A DNA stretch of 20,406 bases from a virus. The notes under the pieces are model-generated. The model saw nothing but the letters and a program-made list of their open reading frames with translations, was not told the origin of the DNA and did not search any database. Made by a program: the position numbers and the translations under genes. The stretch covers positions 1-20,406 of IMG/VR virus record IMGVR_UViG_3300046007_002000. One strand, written 5' to 3'. Below, in pieces: positions 1 to 10,100 of this stretch; positions within the stretch are counted from its first letter, which is position 1, and every line of letters begins with the position of its first letter.

Positions 1-1
1 G

Positions 2-1729
2 TTGGATGTTATGGCGTATAATTCATATTTGAACTCTTTTTACCTGAATATGGTCGCCTCTGAAATGTTTTTAGATTCAGCACAGAAATATGATTCTGTT
101 GTATCTCATGCTAAAGAACTAAATTATCTTCCTAGAAGTTCTCATTCTTCTGTCGCCAACGTTTCTTTTACGGTTGAAACTTCTGGAATTGAAGGGGGAT
201 TTACTGTTCCAAAAGGAACAAGATTTTTTGGAACCAATTCTAAAGGAACTTTTTCTTTCGTAACAAACGAGATAAACACATACACGTCAAGTAACTCTGT
301 ATACGCAGTAGATAATCTACAAATATATGAAGGATCTTATTTTAGAGATTCGTTTGTTGTAGATAATGACATAGAAGACCAAAAATTTGTGTTATCAAAT
401 CAAAATATTGATGTTAATAGTGTATCAGTCCAAGTTATAGAAAATAATGATTTTGTTAATCCTCTAGATTTTACGTTTTCAGAAACTCTTTTTGGTTTAA
501 ATAATACTTCAAAAGTTTTCTTTTTACAAGGTTCTGAGAGTAACAAATATGAAGTGGTTTTTGGTGATGGTTTCTTTGGAAGAAAACCAAAAAATAATTC
601 AACAATTTATGTTGATTATATCGTTACTAATGGATCTGATGGTAATGAAGTTGAAAGTTTCACTCTTACTGATGATTTAGGGCCAGTAAATGGGGGTATA
701 GCTGATTCTTCAGCAGTAATAACAGTTTCAGCTTCTGGATCCGGTGCAAATCAAGAATCGTTATCTTCTGTAAAATTTTCTGCTCCAAGATACTTCGCAA
801 CACAACAAAGAGCAGTTTCAGCTGACGATTACGCAGCATTAGTTTTAAATAATTTTGGTGGAGAAATTTCTGACGTTACTGTTTATGGTGGTCAAGAAGT
901 TGAACCAAAACTATATGGGAGAGTTATTCTTTGTTTGAAACCAGTAATCGGAACAATAACCCCAGAATATTTAAAAAACAGAATATCTAATTTTCTTTTA
1001 GAGTATATATCGCTACCAAATAGAATTGTTATATCTGATCCAGAATATATCTATATAAAATTAGATACTATTGTTCAACATGACATATACTCAAGTAATA
1101 AATCTTTTTCAGAAATTAAGAATGTGGTTTTAAATACAATTTTAGAACACAGTTCTGAAAGTCTAGAAAAATTTAATAACGATTTAAGATATAGTCAGAT
1201 TACTACAGATATTGACAATTCAGAAACTACTATCATAAGCAATCAAACTCATATTAGGTTTATTAAAAGAATCAATCCTCTTTTTAACAGAGATACTTCT
1301 TACAAGTTTGAAACAGGCAATCCTTTATTTTATGAAACTCCAACAATTGATGTTGGAGTGCCTCATGCAGAGTTGTATCTTAATAATTATGAAACTCACT
1401 ATGAACACGCCTCGTTAATATCTTCAAAATTTGTTTATAATTATGGTGGAAAATTGTATGAAAGTAGCTATTTTGCTGATGATGGTCAAGGTAATATAAA
1501 AGTATATACATTTGGATCCAATAAATCAATTATCCCATTGACGATAGTAGGAACTATAAATTATGATGTTGGGTCTTTTGAATTGAATAATATTCTTATC
1601 AATTATTATGCAAACTATATTTCAATATATTTAAATAATAAAGATTCTGATGTTTATGCCAAATTGAATAATATTATTATAATAGACCCTACGGATGTAG
1701 ACATAAAAGTAATCGAAGCTAAAAGATAA
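2..1729 (+). CDS. gp6: Baseplate wedge subunit, T4 gp6-like (5' truncated by window edge)
   Basis: Probable gp6 homologue, the protein that joins neighbouring wedges into the continuous ring of a contractile-tail baseplate. The reading frame is open at the left edge. The visible protein begins inside a conserved segment (LDVMAYNSYLNSFYLN) that in gp6-like proteins of marine T4-like phages lies roughly 45 residues after the start, so the TTG at base 2 is not the true start. Visible residues about 185-214 contain the FGDGFFGRK segment typical of gp6/J-like wedge proteins. Residues about 258-320 carry the SAPRYFATQQRAVSADDYAA block followed by VYGGQEVEPKLYGRV, the best family marker. The stop overlaps the next ATG by one base (TAATG), which suggests translational coupling. 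The family assignment is from remembered similarity and gene order. Confidence 0.85.
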   Translation: MDVMAYNSYLNSFYLNMVASEMFLDSAQKYDSVVSHAKELNYLPRSSHSSVANVSFTVETSGIEGGFTVPKGTRFFGTNSKGTFSFVTNEINTYTSSNSVYAVDNLQIYEGSYFRDSFVVDNDIEDQKFVLSNQNIDVNSVSVQVIENNDFVNPLDFTFSETLFGLNNTSKVFFLQGSESNKYEVVFGDGFFGRKPKNNSTIYVDYIVTNGSDGNEVESFTLTDDLGPVNGGIADSSAVITVSASGSGANQESLSSVKFSAPRYFATQQRAVSADDYAALVLNNFGGEISDVTVYGGQEVEPKLYGRVILCLKPVIGTITPEYLKNRISNFLLEYISLPNRIVISDPEYIYIKLDTIVQHDIYSSNKSFSEIKNVVLNTILEHSSESLEKFNNDLRYSQITTDIDNSETTIISNQTHIRFIKRINPLFNRDTSYKFETGNPLFYETPTIDVGVPHAELYLNNYETHYEHASLISSKFVYNYGGKLYESSYFADDGQGNIKVYTFGSNKSIIPLTIVGTINYDVGSFELNNILINYYANYISIYLNNKDSDVYAKLNNIIIIDPTDVDIKVIEAKR

Positions 1730-4677
1730 TGGAATTTTTAACAGAAAAATATATTTCTAATTTTGTTGAGAGTCAATTTCCTCGTTTTTATGAGGAAGAT
1801 GGACAGAATTTTATTCTATTCGTTAAAGCATATTATGAATGGTTAGAAGAAACAGGAAATCCTCTAAGAGAGGCTAGATCTCTATTTGATTATAGAGACA
1901 TTGATAACACTTTAGAAAAATTCTTAGAATATTTCCAGAAAAAATATCTTTACGGTATTCCTTTCAACATTATATCTAATAAGAGATTTCTCCTAAAACA
2001 CATTCTAGACGTTTATCGTTCAAAAGGAGCTATACAATGTTATAGACTTTTGTTCAGATTAATCTATGATGAAGACGTAGAAATTTATCTACCAGGTAAC
2101 GATGTATTAAGAGTTTCTGACGGTAACTGGATAAGACCAAAATATTTGGAAATCACTGATACTCCTGTTATTGGTGATTTTGTTGGTAAAACGATTATTG
2201 GTAAAGTATCAGGAACATCTGCTACTGTTGAAAGTTATATTCAAAAAGCATATAATAACGATATAGTTAACATTGTTTATATTAAAAACATTTTACCTAA
2301 TGGTGCAGATTTTAGTGTAGGAGAGCCTTTACTTCTTATAAGCGATATTGATAACGAAAACATTTCATACGAAACTCCTGTCAATTTAGGTTCTCTAAAT
2401 TCGTTAGTTATTACTAGTGGCGGTCAGGATTTTAGAATTGGCGATGTTGTTAAGATTGCCCATAAAAGCCCATTTACTGATGAAATTATTTCTTATGGTA
2501 AAGAGGGGTTATTAAAAGTTTTTGAGGTTGCAAAATCAACAGGGGTTTTGAATTTTAAAGTTCAAAAAAGCGGTTTTGGTTATACAGCTAATGCTCTTAC
2601 TTTTGTATACAACAATCCTTATGATAAAACAGGATTTGGTGGAAGCTATAAGATAAGATCTTTATCTGCAAAAAGATCTTTAACTTATAACACTGATATT
2701 ATAGCAGGGTTTATTTCGACTACATTAGATGATTTAAATTATGAGTTTCCAGGTAATTCTCCAGGTAATCTTTATGAAACTTTAGAACAAACTTTAACAT
2801 ACCAAACTAATGTGTTTGGTAGAATACTTTCTTTAAGAGGTATTAAAGTTGGTAATAATTATACATTACCAGCTAATACATTTACAAGATCTTTAATTAA
2901 ATCTATACCATTAGCTGGTAATGTTGAATATTCTCCTCAAAGTTTGAAACTTTACAATATTAAAGATAATAGTTTAACATCTACTTCGTATTCAAACGGT
3001 GAAGTTATTACCGTTTTGAATCAAAGATCCAACGTCAATATAACAGACAACAGAATATCTAGTCCAGGAGAGACTCATGCTCTTATATTGACGTCTAACA
3101 ATGCTGAATTTGAATTTTATGCTAACAGTTTAAATGTAAGTAATACAAACGATACTATTTACTTTTTTGACGCTGATACTTTTTTTTCTTTAAGCGACAA
3201 AGTTTTGTATTATGTTCCTGAGGGTGGAACAGCAGTAAGAGGTCTAACAGGTAATAGAAATTATTACATAAATTTTGTTAATAATAGTCATGTAGCGTTA
3301 ACTCAATATCCTTTTGGTACAAACGCAACAGCTACTATTACGACTAATAGTTCTGGTGGAGCTTTATCTTTTACTATAACAGATAGAGGTTCGAATTTTA
3401 TAACACAAAACCCTAATGTTATTATTACTACAACTTCGGGTATTGGTGCCAATTTACAAACCTCGTTTGCTTGCGCAGTAACAGGCACAGGAACTCAATT
3501 TACAACATTTTTGGCTAATAATGATGCAGTATACCTTCAGGCAAATAGCGCTGATGCTAATACTGGCGAAACTCAAATGATAAGACAAGTTGTAAACAAC
3601 TCTTTATTATTATTATATGGGCCAACAACTTACACATCTAATGCCAATGCTTTTTACTCTATGACTTCTGTTATTGTCCCTGCAAGTTTTGCCTCTTATG
3701 AATCTCCTATGGTTTCAGAGGAAGGTATTAATGGTAAAAATGAATTTATTTCAGCTATTCCTAGTTCTGGAAATAACACCATCACAGCAGTCAAAATTCT
3801 AGATTCTGGAATAGGTTATGTTGATGGCGAAGAAATAAATGCATATTTGTATGGTTCTGTCTCTGACACAGTTACAATTGTTTCCGGAGGCTCTGGATAT
3901 GCTAATAATGAAAAATTGGTTTTTGCTGGAGGAAACCCTAGTTCTCCTGCTGCAGGATTCGTCAGAACTGGCGCTAATGGAATAATTAATGAGGTTACCA
4001 TAACTTATGGCGGCTCCGGATACGAACAACCTCCAGATATTTTCATTCAAACTATAAATGGTAAAGGAGCTTTTCTAGAAGCAGAAATTGCTGAGTTTAA
4101 TACTCAGATTGAGATCTCAGGCACGGTTCAAAAATCAGGTTCTGGTATATCCAGAGGTTATTGGGCAACAACAAGAAGTTTCTTAGATTCTGATAAATAC
4201 ATTCAGGACAGTTATTATTATCAAGATTATTCGTATGAAGTAAGAACTGCTAGAGTTTTATCCGAATACAAAGACATTTTATATAACACCTTCCATTCGG
4301 CTGGATCCGAATTGTTTGGTAAATACCTAAAGACAGATTTGAATCAGTCTCTTCTAGAGTTAGTTCCTGACGAACAATATGAAGCAAACACTGATCCTGT
4401 TACGCTATATACAATTGTTTCTGAAACATTTATAACATGCGACGAGGACGAATTAACCGTTGATGATTATGTGTATGACTACTACCAGTATACAAATATA
4501 CCAACAATAACAGTGGATGCAAGCACTGCTAATGTTGTTACTAGCAATACATATATTCTTTCTGATTACATTGTTGTTTCGGTAGACATGTCTAATAATG
4601 CGTCAGGTAATATAAATCGTTATTTGAGAGCGGATAGCAACACCAGTTACATAACTTCAGATATTATAGCTTATTAA
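1729..4677 (+). CDS. Probable baseplate wedge protein in the gp7 position (982 aa)
   Basis: A large protein directly after gp6 and upstream of gp8, the place of T4 gp7 (about 1030 aa), which starts wedge assembly; the length also fits. The N-terminal ~130 residues are charged and probably helical, with a SQFPRFYEEDGQNFILFVKA segment known from structural proteins of marine T4-like phages. The middle is beta-rich and holds repeated Gly-rich turns: GGQDF (231-235), SGFGY (281-285), RGSNF (553-557), SGIGY (693-697), GGSGY (720-724) and GGSGY (761-765). Residues about 464-550 form a module that is also present in the 2132-aa protein downstream. A conserved C-terminal region contains IQDSYYYQDYSYEV (825-838) and FHSAGSELFGKYL (855-867). 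The ATG overlaps the gp6 stop by one base. Direct homology to gp7 cannot be shown here, so the role rests on synteny, size and motifs. Confidence 0.65.
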   Translation: MEFLTEKYISNFVESQFPRFYEEDGQNFILFVKAYYEWLEETGNPLREARSLFDYRDIDNTLEKFLEYFQKKYLYGIPFNIISNKRFLLKHILDVYRSKGAIQCYRLLFRLIYDEDVEIYLPGNDVLRVSDGNWIRPKYLEITDTPVIGDFVGKTIIGKVSGTSATVESYIQKAYNNDIVNIVYIKNILPNGADFSVGEPLLLISDIDNENISYETPVNLGSLNSLVITSGGQDFRIGDVVKIAHKSPFTDEIISYGKEGLLKVFEVAKSTGVLNFKVQKSGFGYTANALTFVYNNPYDKTGFGGSYKIRSLSAKRSLTYNTDIIAGFISTTLDDLNYEFPGNSPGNLYETLEQTLTYQTNVFGRILSLRGIKVGNNYTLPANTFTRSLIKSIPLAGNVEYSPQSLKLYNIKDNSLTSTSYSNGEVITVLNQRSNVNITDNRISSPGETHALILTSNNAEFEFYANSLNVSNTNDTIYFFDADTFFSLSDKVLYYVPEGGTAVRGLTGNRNYYINFVNNSHVALTQYPFGTNATATITTNSSGGALSFTITDRGSNFITQNPNVIITTTSGIGANLQTSFACAVTGTGTQFTTFLANNDAVYLQANSADANTGETQMIRQVVNNSLLLLYGPTTYTSNANAFYSMTSVIVPASFASYESPMVSEEGINGKNEFISAIPSSGNNTITAVKILDSGIGYVDGEEINAYLYGSVSDTVTIVSGGSGYANNEKLVFAGGNPSSPAAGFVRTGANGIINEVTITYGGSGYEQPPDIFIQTINGKGAFLEAEIAEFNTQIEISGTVQKSGSGISRGYWATTRSFLDSDKYIQDSYYYQDYSYEVRTARVLSEYKDILYNTFHSAGSELFGKYLKTDLNQSLLELVPDEQYEANTDPVTLYTIVSETFITCDEDELTVDDYVYDYYQYTNIPTITVDASTANVVTSNTYILSDYIVVSVDMSNNASGNINRYLRADSNTSYITSDIIAY

Positions 4678-4685
4678 GAGAGGAA
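4678..4685 (+). promoter_or_regulatory. Ribosome binding site supporting a GTG start
   Basis: GAGAGGAA lies immediately after the stop of the 982-aa gene and ends 7 bases before the GTG at 4693. It is one of the clearest Shine-Dalgarno sequences in the window. It supports GTG as the start of the 304-aa protein, because no in-frame ATG lies upstream in the short gap. Confidence 0.7.
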
Positions 4686-4692
4686 ATAAAAA

Positions 4693-5607
4693 GTGGCAAA
4701 ACAAACAGTAGACGTAGGCGTAGTAGCTAATGACGGTACTGGCGATCCGCTAAGAACCGCCATGATTAAGATTAATGAGAACTTCACCGAATTATATACT
4801 AATGCAGTTCTCACTACATCGGTTTCAGTAGGTAACTCTACTATTAACAGTTCAATGTCAAACACTGCAGGATTTTATGCAGGAAATAGTGCTGGAAATA
4901 GATTTATAGCAAATAGTGCTGTTATTGACATTACTGATGGCACCACTTCATCAAATTTAACAGCAACTACAGCAAAAGTTGGTGCTAATGTTATATTGAC
5001 TACTACTTCAATATTTGTAGGAAACTCTACACAAAATGTTGTTCATTTACAGACATATGTAGATGTTGCTAATACTCAAGGTAATACTAAAATTCTACCA
5101 ACTAGAATGGCGATCGGCGGTGGAACGGCGAATGTTACTATTAACGTGTTAGCTATAGCAGTAACTAATACTATTTCTAATACGACAATTGATGCTGGTG
5201 TTCTAACTATTGCTAATACTAGTACAGGTAGAGCAAATGTCGAGCCAGGTAAAATTACTGTTGGTGCTAACGTTATAGTTAACACGACTATTGTTACTAC
5301 GCCATCAATTAATGTTACATCAAACTCTGGTTTAGGTGTTGGTTCTTATACCATGGCTGGTAATGGATATACGTATCTACCAAACGGACTAAAAATGAAT
5401 TGGGGTTGGGTGTCTGCTAATAGTTCTGATGGTAATGCTGTCTTCTCCAACGCTTTTTCTACTGCAGTATATTCGGTAATTGCAACTAGTAATACTGCTA
5501 CTGCTACATATCAAGCAGGAGTAACAGCTATAAACCTTGGCAACACCAATATTAGAACAGCTAATGTTACTTCTACTAATGTTCGTTGGATAGCGATTGG
5601 AGTATAA
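4693..5607 (+). CDS. Short tail fibre/pin-like protein with gp9/gp10-type N-terminus and gp53-like tip
   Basis: Probable short baseplate-attached fibre. Residues 1-36 contain VANDGTGDPLRTAMIKINEN followed by FTELY. This strongly resembles the N-terminus of T4 gp10 (as remembered: DDGTGDYLRKGGIKINENFDELY) and related fibre attachment domains that dock on the baseplate. Residues about 37-220 are low-complexity beta repeats rich in N/T/V (VGNST, VGANVI), probably a fibrous shaft. Residues about 223-304 (GNGYTYLPNGLKMNWGWV to WIAIGV) look like the gp53-like tail-fibre C-terminal domain, whose usual signature is LPNG..+.WG and a terminal WIAIG. The start is GTG with a strong RBS. The gene lies between the gp7-position and gp8 genes, where T4 has none. 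The modular reading is solid; assignment to receptor binding is inference. Confidence 0.7.
   Translation: MAKQTVDVGVVANDGTGDPLRTAMIKINENFTELYTNAVLTTSVSVGNSTINSSMSNTAGFYAGNSAGNRFIANSAVIDITDGTTSSNLTATTAKVGANVILTTTSIFVGNSTQNVVHLQTYVDVANTQGNTKILPTRMAIGGGTANVTINVLAIAVTNTISNTTIDAGVLTIANTSTGRANVEPGKITVGANVIVNTTIVTTPSINVTSNSGLGVGSYTMAGNGYTYLPNGLKMNWGWVSANSSDGNAVFSNAFSTAVYSVIATSNTATATYQAGVTAINLGNTNIRTANVTSTNVRWIAIGV
5599..5602 (+). promoter_or_regulatory. Ribosome binding site supporting a TTG start
   Basis: GGAG at the very end of the 304-aa gene is 8 bases before the TTG at 5611. It supports TTG initiation of the gp8-like protein. The first in-frame ATG lies about 15 codons further in and would remove the conserved ILPEYKKVVLDEML segment. 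Confidence 0.6.
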
Positions 5608-5610
5608 ATT

Positions 5611-7179
5611 TTGGGAAAAATACTTCCGGAATATAAAAAGGTTGTTTTGGATGAGATGTTGGATAATATTATATCCAACACTTCTCATTATTACGCTGTA
5701 GCATCAAATCCTACAGAATATCCAGGAACAGCCCCTGATGTAACGAGCGATGATTATTCAACCAATTATCATATATGGTCTATGATTTTTGGTAAAAAAA
5801 TATCAAATACTGATATTATACCAATTATCGATAAAAAAATGTGGTCTAGTAATACAGTTTATGATAGATATGATGACACATCAACAACTATGAACGATAC
5901 AAACAATTTTTATGTTATATGTCAACCAGGAATAGTTGGTGGTAATTATAACATCTATAAATGTATCGATAATGCAAATAGTTCTGTTTCTACTGTAGAC
6001 CCAAGTTCTGTTGGTGATCCTACTTCTCTAGTAACATTTACAACTTTTCCAGACAATTATAAGTGGAGATTTATAACTTCTGTTTCAAGCAAAAATTATG
6101 ATAAATTTGCGACTTCGGATTATGCACCATGTCCTGAAAATGCTACTGTAAAAGCTACAGCTAATAATTATTCTGGAATAGATGTTGTTGTTGTAAGCAA
6201 TGGTGGTTTTAATTATGACACCTATCATAGCGGAATTGTAGAATCTGTAGTTAACACAACTCTAGTTCAAATTAGTGCTAATGCATCTTCTACTCCAGAG
6301 TTTTACACAAACAGTGCAATATACATCTATAATACTGGCGAAACCACTTCTCAGTTAAGAACTATTAGTCAATATGTTGCCAATAGTAGAGGAAGATTCA
6401 TAAAAGTTGACAGCGAAGTAAATTCTGAAATTATTATCGAAGGTACAACTCTTTATAAGATAAGTCCGAGAGTTGTTTTCAATACAGATGGAATTACCCC
6501 TAAAGCATATTCCACAGTAAATCCATATAATAACTCTATATTTTCAGTCACTATGCTTGATATTGGATCCGGAATCAATAGAGCAGAAGTTTCTATTGAT
6601 AGTTCAGTAGGTTCCGGAGCAAATCTTTATGCTATTGTACCTCCTCCAGGCGGTCATGGATTTGATCCTGCTTCAGAACTGAATATGAGAGGATTTTGTG
6701 TTGCTTTTTCTTTCGCAAATACAGAATTCGGTAAATATGCTAATAGCGCTAACAGCACTATTCCTATTAATATAACATATAATAAGATAGCTCTGATAAA
6801 AAACCCATATGTAATGGATGAGAATGGTAACAGAGGAGACAGATTTTGGTCGAATACTTTTGACCAGAGATTTATAACCTCTATATCGCCCAATTTTACT
6901 TTTGCATATGATGACTTGATTGTGGGTGAATCTAGTGGCGCAAGAGGTAGAATTGTGTTTTCTAATGGATCTCACATTGGATTTGTAGGCGATAAGTCTT
7001 TTGAAGAAGGTGAAAGATTGTTAGATGACAATTTAACATATGTTACAACCTCGAATTCTTTTGTTACTCGAGGTGACATTTATAATAAAGAGATTAGACC
7101 TTTGTATGTTCAGAATATAAATAATGTTGAAAGATCAAATACTCAAACTGAGTCGTTCAGACTGATAATTCAGATGTAA
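5611..7179 (+). CDS. gp8: Baseplate wedge subunit, T4 gp8-like
   Basis: Probable gp8 homologue, the wedge component that in T4 dimerises and binds gp7 and gp10. The match to T4 gp8 is by ordered landmarks: an early IWSMIFGKK segment (T4 has MWTHMMG), then DIIPIIDKKMWSSNTVYDRY (T4: DAVIPRRDW...RYPD), then NFYVICQ and YNIYKCIDNANSS (T4: WLVYRCLDV). A DNYKWRFITSV segment follows (T4: DGYVWEYLFEI), and RPLYVQNINNVERS near the end (T4: RPPIIMAMDQTEE). At 522 aa it is much longer than T4 gp8 (about 334 aa). The extra length is in the middle, with Gly-turn repeats such as SNGGFNYD and DIGSGI. The start is TTG with GGAG upstream, three bases after the preceding stop. The fold identity is well supported, but the sequence is divergent. 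Confidence 0.75.
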   Translation: MGKILPEYKKVVLDEMLDNIISNTSHYYAVASNPTEYPGTAPDVTSDDYSTNYHIWSMIFGKKISNTDIIPIIDKKMWSSNTVYDRYDDTSTTMNDTNNFYVICQPGIVGGNYNIYKCIDNANSSVSTVDPSSVGDPTSLVTFTTFPDNYKWRFITSVSSKNYDKFATSDYAPCPENATVKATANNYSGIDVVVVSNGGFNYDTYHSGIVESVVNTTLVQISANASSTPEFYTNSAIYIYNTGETTSQLRTISQYVANSRGRFIKVDSEVNSEIIIEGTTLYKISPRVVFNTDGITPKAYSTVNPYNNSIFSVTMLDIGSGINRAEVSIDSSVGSGANLYAIVPPPGGHGFDPASELNMRGFCVAFSFANTEFGKYANSANSTIPINITYNKIALIKNPYVMDENGNRGDRFWSNTFDQRFITSISPNFTFAYDDLIVGESSGARGRIVFSNGSHIGFVGDKSFEEGERLLDDNLTYVTTSNSFVTRGDIYNKEIRPLYVQNINNVERSNTQTESFRLIIQM

Positions 7180-7184
7180 ATTAT

Positions 7185-7188
7185 AGGA
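7185..7188 (+). promoter_or_regulatory. Ribosome binding site for the 2132-aa gene
   Basis: AGGA lies in the 18-base gap after the gp8-like stop, with 9 bases to the ATG at 7198. No promoter-like element is visible in the gap, so the gene is probably read from an upstream late promoter outside the window. Confidence 0.5.
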
Positions 7189-7197
7189 TCATTTTAT

Positions 7198-10100
7198 ATG
7201 TCAATTAATACCAATTTCAGCATTTCTCCATATTTTGATGACTATGTTGAATCTAAGAATTTTTATAAGATTCTTTTCAGACCTTCTACTGCAATACAAG
7301 CAAGAGAACTCAATCAGATGCAGACTATTCTGCAGAAACAGATTGAGAGATTTGGCACACACATATTTAAAGATGGTAGTATAGTTCTTCCTGGTCAGTT
7401 TGATCTACAATTAAAGGTTCCATATGTAAAATGTATCGTCGATGATATCGATACGATAGATTCTTTTTTAAACACTACTATAGTTGGTCAGAAAAACGGC
7501 GTAAAAGCTGTTGTGACCAAAATTGAATATGATGTAAATCTAGACATCCATGTATTTTATCTACGTTATACTGATGGTGGTGTTGGTGCTATTGGAGCTT
7601 TTGTTGAAGATGAGCAGTGTATATCTTCTTCTAATGCGGCTCTAACTATGACTACGATTTCAGAGAGCCCAACAGGGTTTGGTTCTCTATTTTCTATTGG
7701 TTCTGGTGTCATATATACTAAAGGGTTTTTTGCGGCTTTTCCAAAACAAACAATTGTTGTAGACAAATATGATAATACGCCAACAGCAGCTGTTGGGTTT
7801 AAAGTTGAAGAAAATCTTATAACTGATCTTCAAGACGAAACTCTGTTAGATAACGCTCTTGGATCTTACAACGAAAACGCCCCTGGAGCTCATAGGTTTT
7901 CTCTTGATCCAGTGCTAACTGTAAAAAATTACGACGCCGCTTTTGCTGATCCGGATTTCGTATTATTATTGACTCTAAGAGATGGAAATATTGAAGAGTA
8001 TAGAGAAAGATCTCAGTATAATATTATATACGATGAATTTGCAAAAAGAACTTTTGATGAATCTGGAGATTACTATGTTCGTGGCCTAAATTGCACAACT
8101 AGAGAACATCTAGATAATGGTGAAAATGAGGGTCTTTATACTGCTAATAATGGTGGCGATGGAAATAAACTTTCTATTGAAGTTGATCCTGGTCTAGCTT
8201 ATGTTAAAGGTTATGAAGTAAATAATCTGTCAACTAAACATATAGTTGTTGATAAGGCTATAGATTATAAGTTTATTAATTCACAGACTGTAAGCGGAAG
8301 ATCTGGGGGTTATTTCTTTATTAACGAAATAACAGGCGTTCCAGCTTTAGATCAAGGAACAGTAGTAAATTTATATAATACTGCTGAGACTAGACTTACA
8401 TCCAATAAAGATAAAGACAATACTGCATTAACAACAGCTATAGGTACAGCTAGAGTTAAAGCCATGGTTTATGAATCTGGCATCACAGGAACACCAAGCT
8501 GTCAATATAGATTATATCTATATGATATTAATATGTCTTCTGGTTCTCTTTCGGCTGTTAGAGCAGTTGGTTTAGCTTCAACATTTTTTGCTGATATTGT
8601 AACTACCACTATTGATACTGTAACTAAAGCCATATTTAATGGTGATAATAACAATCTATTATTGTTTCCTATAGGATCGAATTATACTAGAACTATCAGA
8701 AGCGAATCAGGTTCGTCAGATACTATATTTACGTTCTATAGAACTGAAAGTAAGAATATTAATTTCGGTGCAGGAACAGGCGGCAACGTTTCAATAACAG
8801 TTTCTACTCCTAATGAAGATATTGGATTTGGTGATGGTGTTCTAACTGCTGCTGAAAAAAGAGAAATTATATTTTCTGTTTCTGCTGATACAGATATTGT
8901 ATTGGATGGAACAGTTTCCGGTTCAGGTAGTACTATAACTGGTTCTGGCACTGCTTTTACTAGATTGCAAGCTGGCGATAGAATCAAAGTCAATGGCAGC
9001 TATTACTTTATTAATACTACTCCTGTTAGTGCCACTAGCCTTCAAGTTGTTGGAACTCTAGCAGGTTCTGTTGGTGCAGGTAATACAATTTATAGATCAT
9101 ATCTTGCTGGTGATATTGTTGATTTGACTTCAAAGGGTTCAGACGGTTTTATCAGAGAAGCATCAGTTTCTGGTACAACTCTTTCTATTGGACTTCATGA
9201 AGATAATAGTAAGACAGGAACAGTTGCTGCTTCTGTTACTTATCCAGTAACTAGATCTTCTGCAGTAGAAATTACTAAAACCTTAAATCCTAATAGATAT
9301 GTAAGAATTAATTGCACTGGTTTCTCAAAAACTCAATTGAAGAGCGCAATCAGTTTGGGTCTTCCTGACGTTTATAAGATTCGTAATATTTGGAAGAAAA
9401 CATCAGCATTTACTGCTGAAGGTTCGGCAAGTCAAGATGTAACAGATAATTTCGTTTTTGATAACGGTCAAAGAGATAATCTGTACGATCACGCAAGAAT
9501 TATACCAAAGTCTTCTACAACATTAGCAAATACCGATTATTTGTTAATAAAACTAGATCACTTTGTTTCTGACTTCTCAACAGGATTTGGTTTCTTTTCA
9601 GTAGATTCTTATCCTATTGATGATACACAATCATCAAATACGGCTATCTTTACATATCAGATACCAAAATATATTTCTTCTGCTGGTTATGAATTCAATC
9701 TAAGAGACACTCTAGACTTTAGACCATATAAAGCTAGTACAGCAGATAGTGCAACTACAGTAACAGCAGCTACTACAAATCCTGCTTACAGCAATACAGG
9801 ATCGCTAAGTTCTGGTGCAAATGGTCTAAGAATTCCTATTACTGATAGTTTAATGTACGTTGATTATTCATATTATTTGCCTCGTAAAGACGTTGTTGTA
9901 ATTGATAAAGATGGTACATTCTCAGTAGTTAAAGGTCAGTCAGCAGAATTTCCTAGAACACCATTTGTTCCAAGTAATTTAATGGGGTTATCAAATATTT
10001 ACATTGCACCATATCCTTCTATTTCTGAAACTCTTGCAAGAGTTTTGAAAACACAGAAGGATACTTGTATTTCAACAAATATCGCAAACATACGTTATAC

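Noticed and set aside
5603-5610. TATAAATT, close to the T4 late promoter TATAAATA, just before the gp8-like start
   Set aside because: It lacks the final A and would start transcription inside the gene; such matches are expected in AT-rich DNA.
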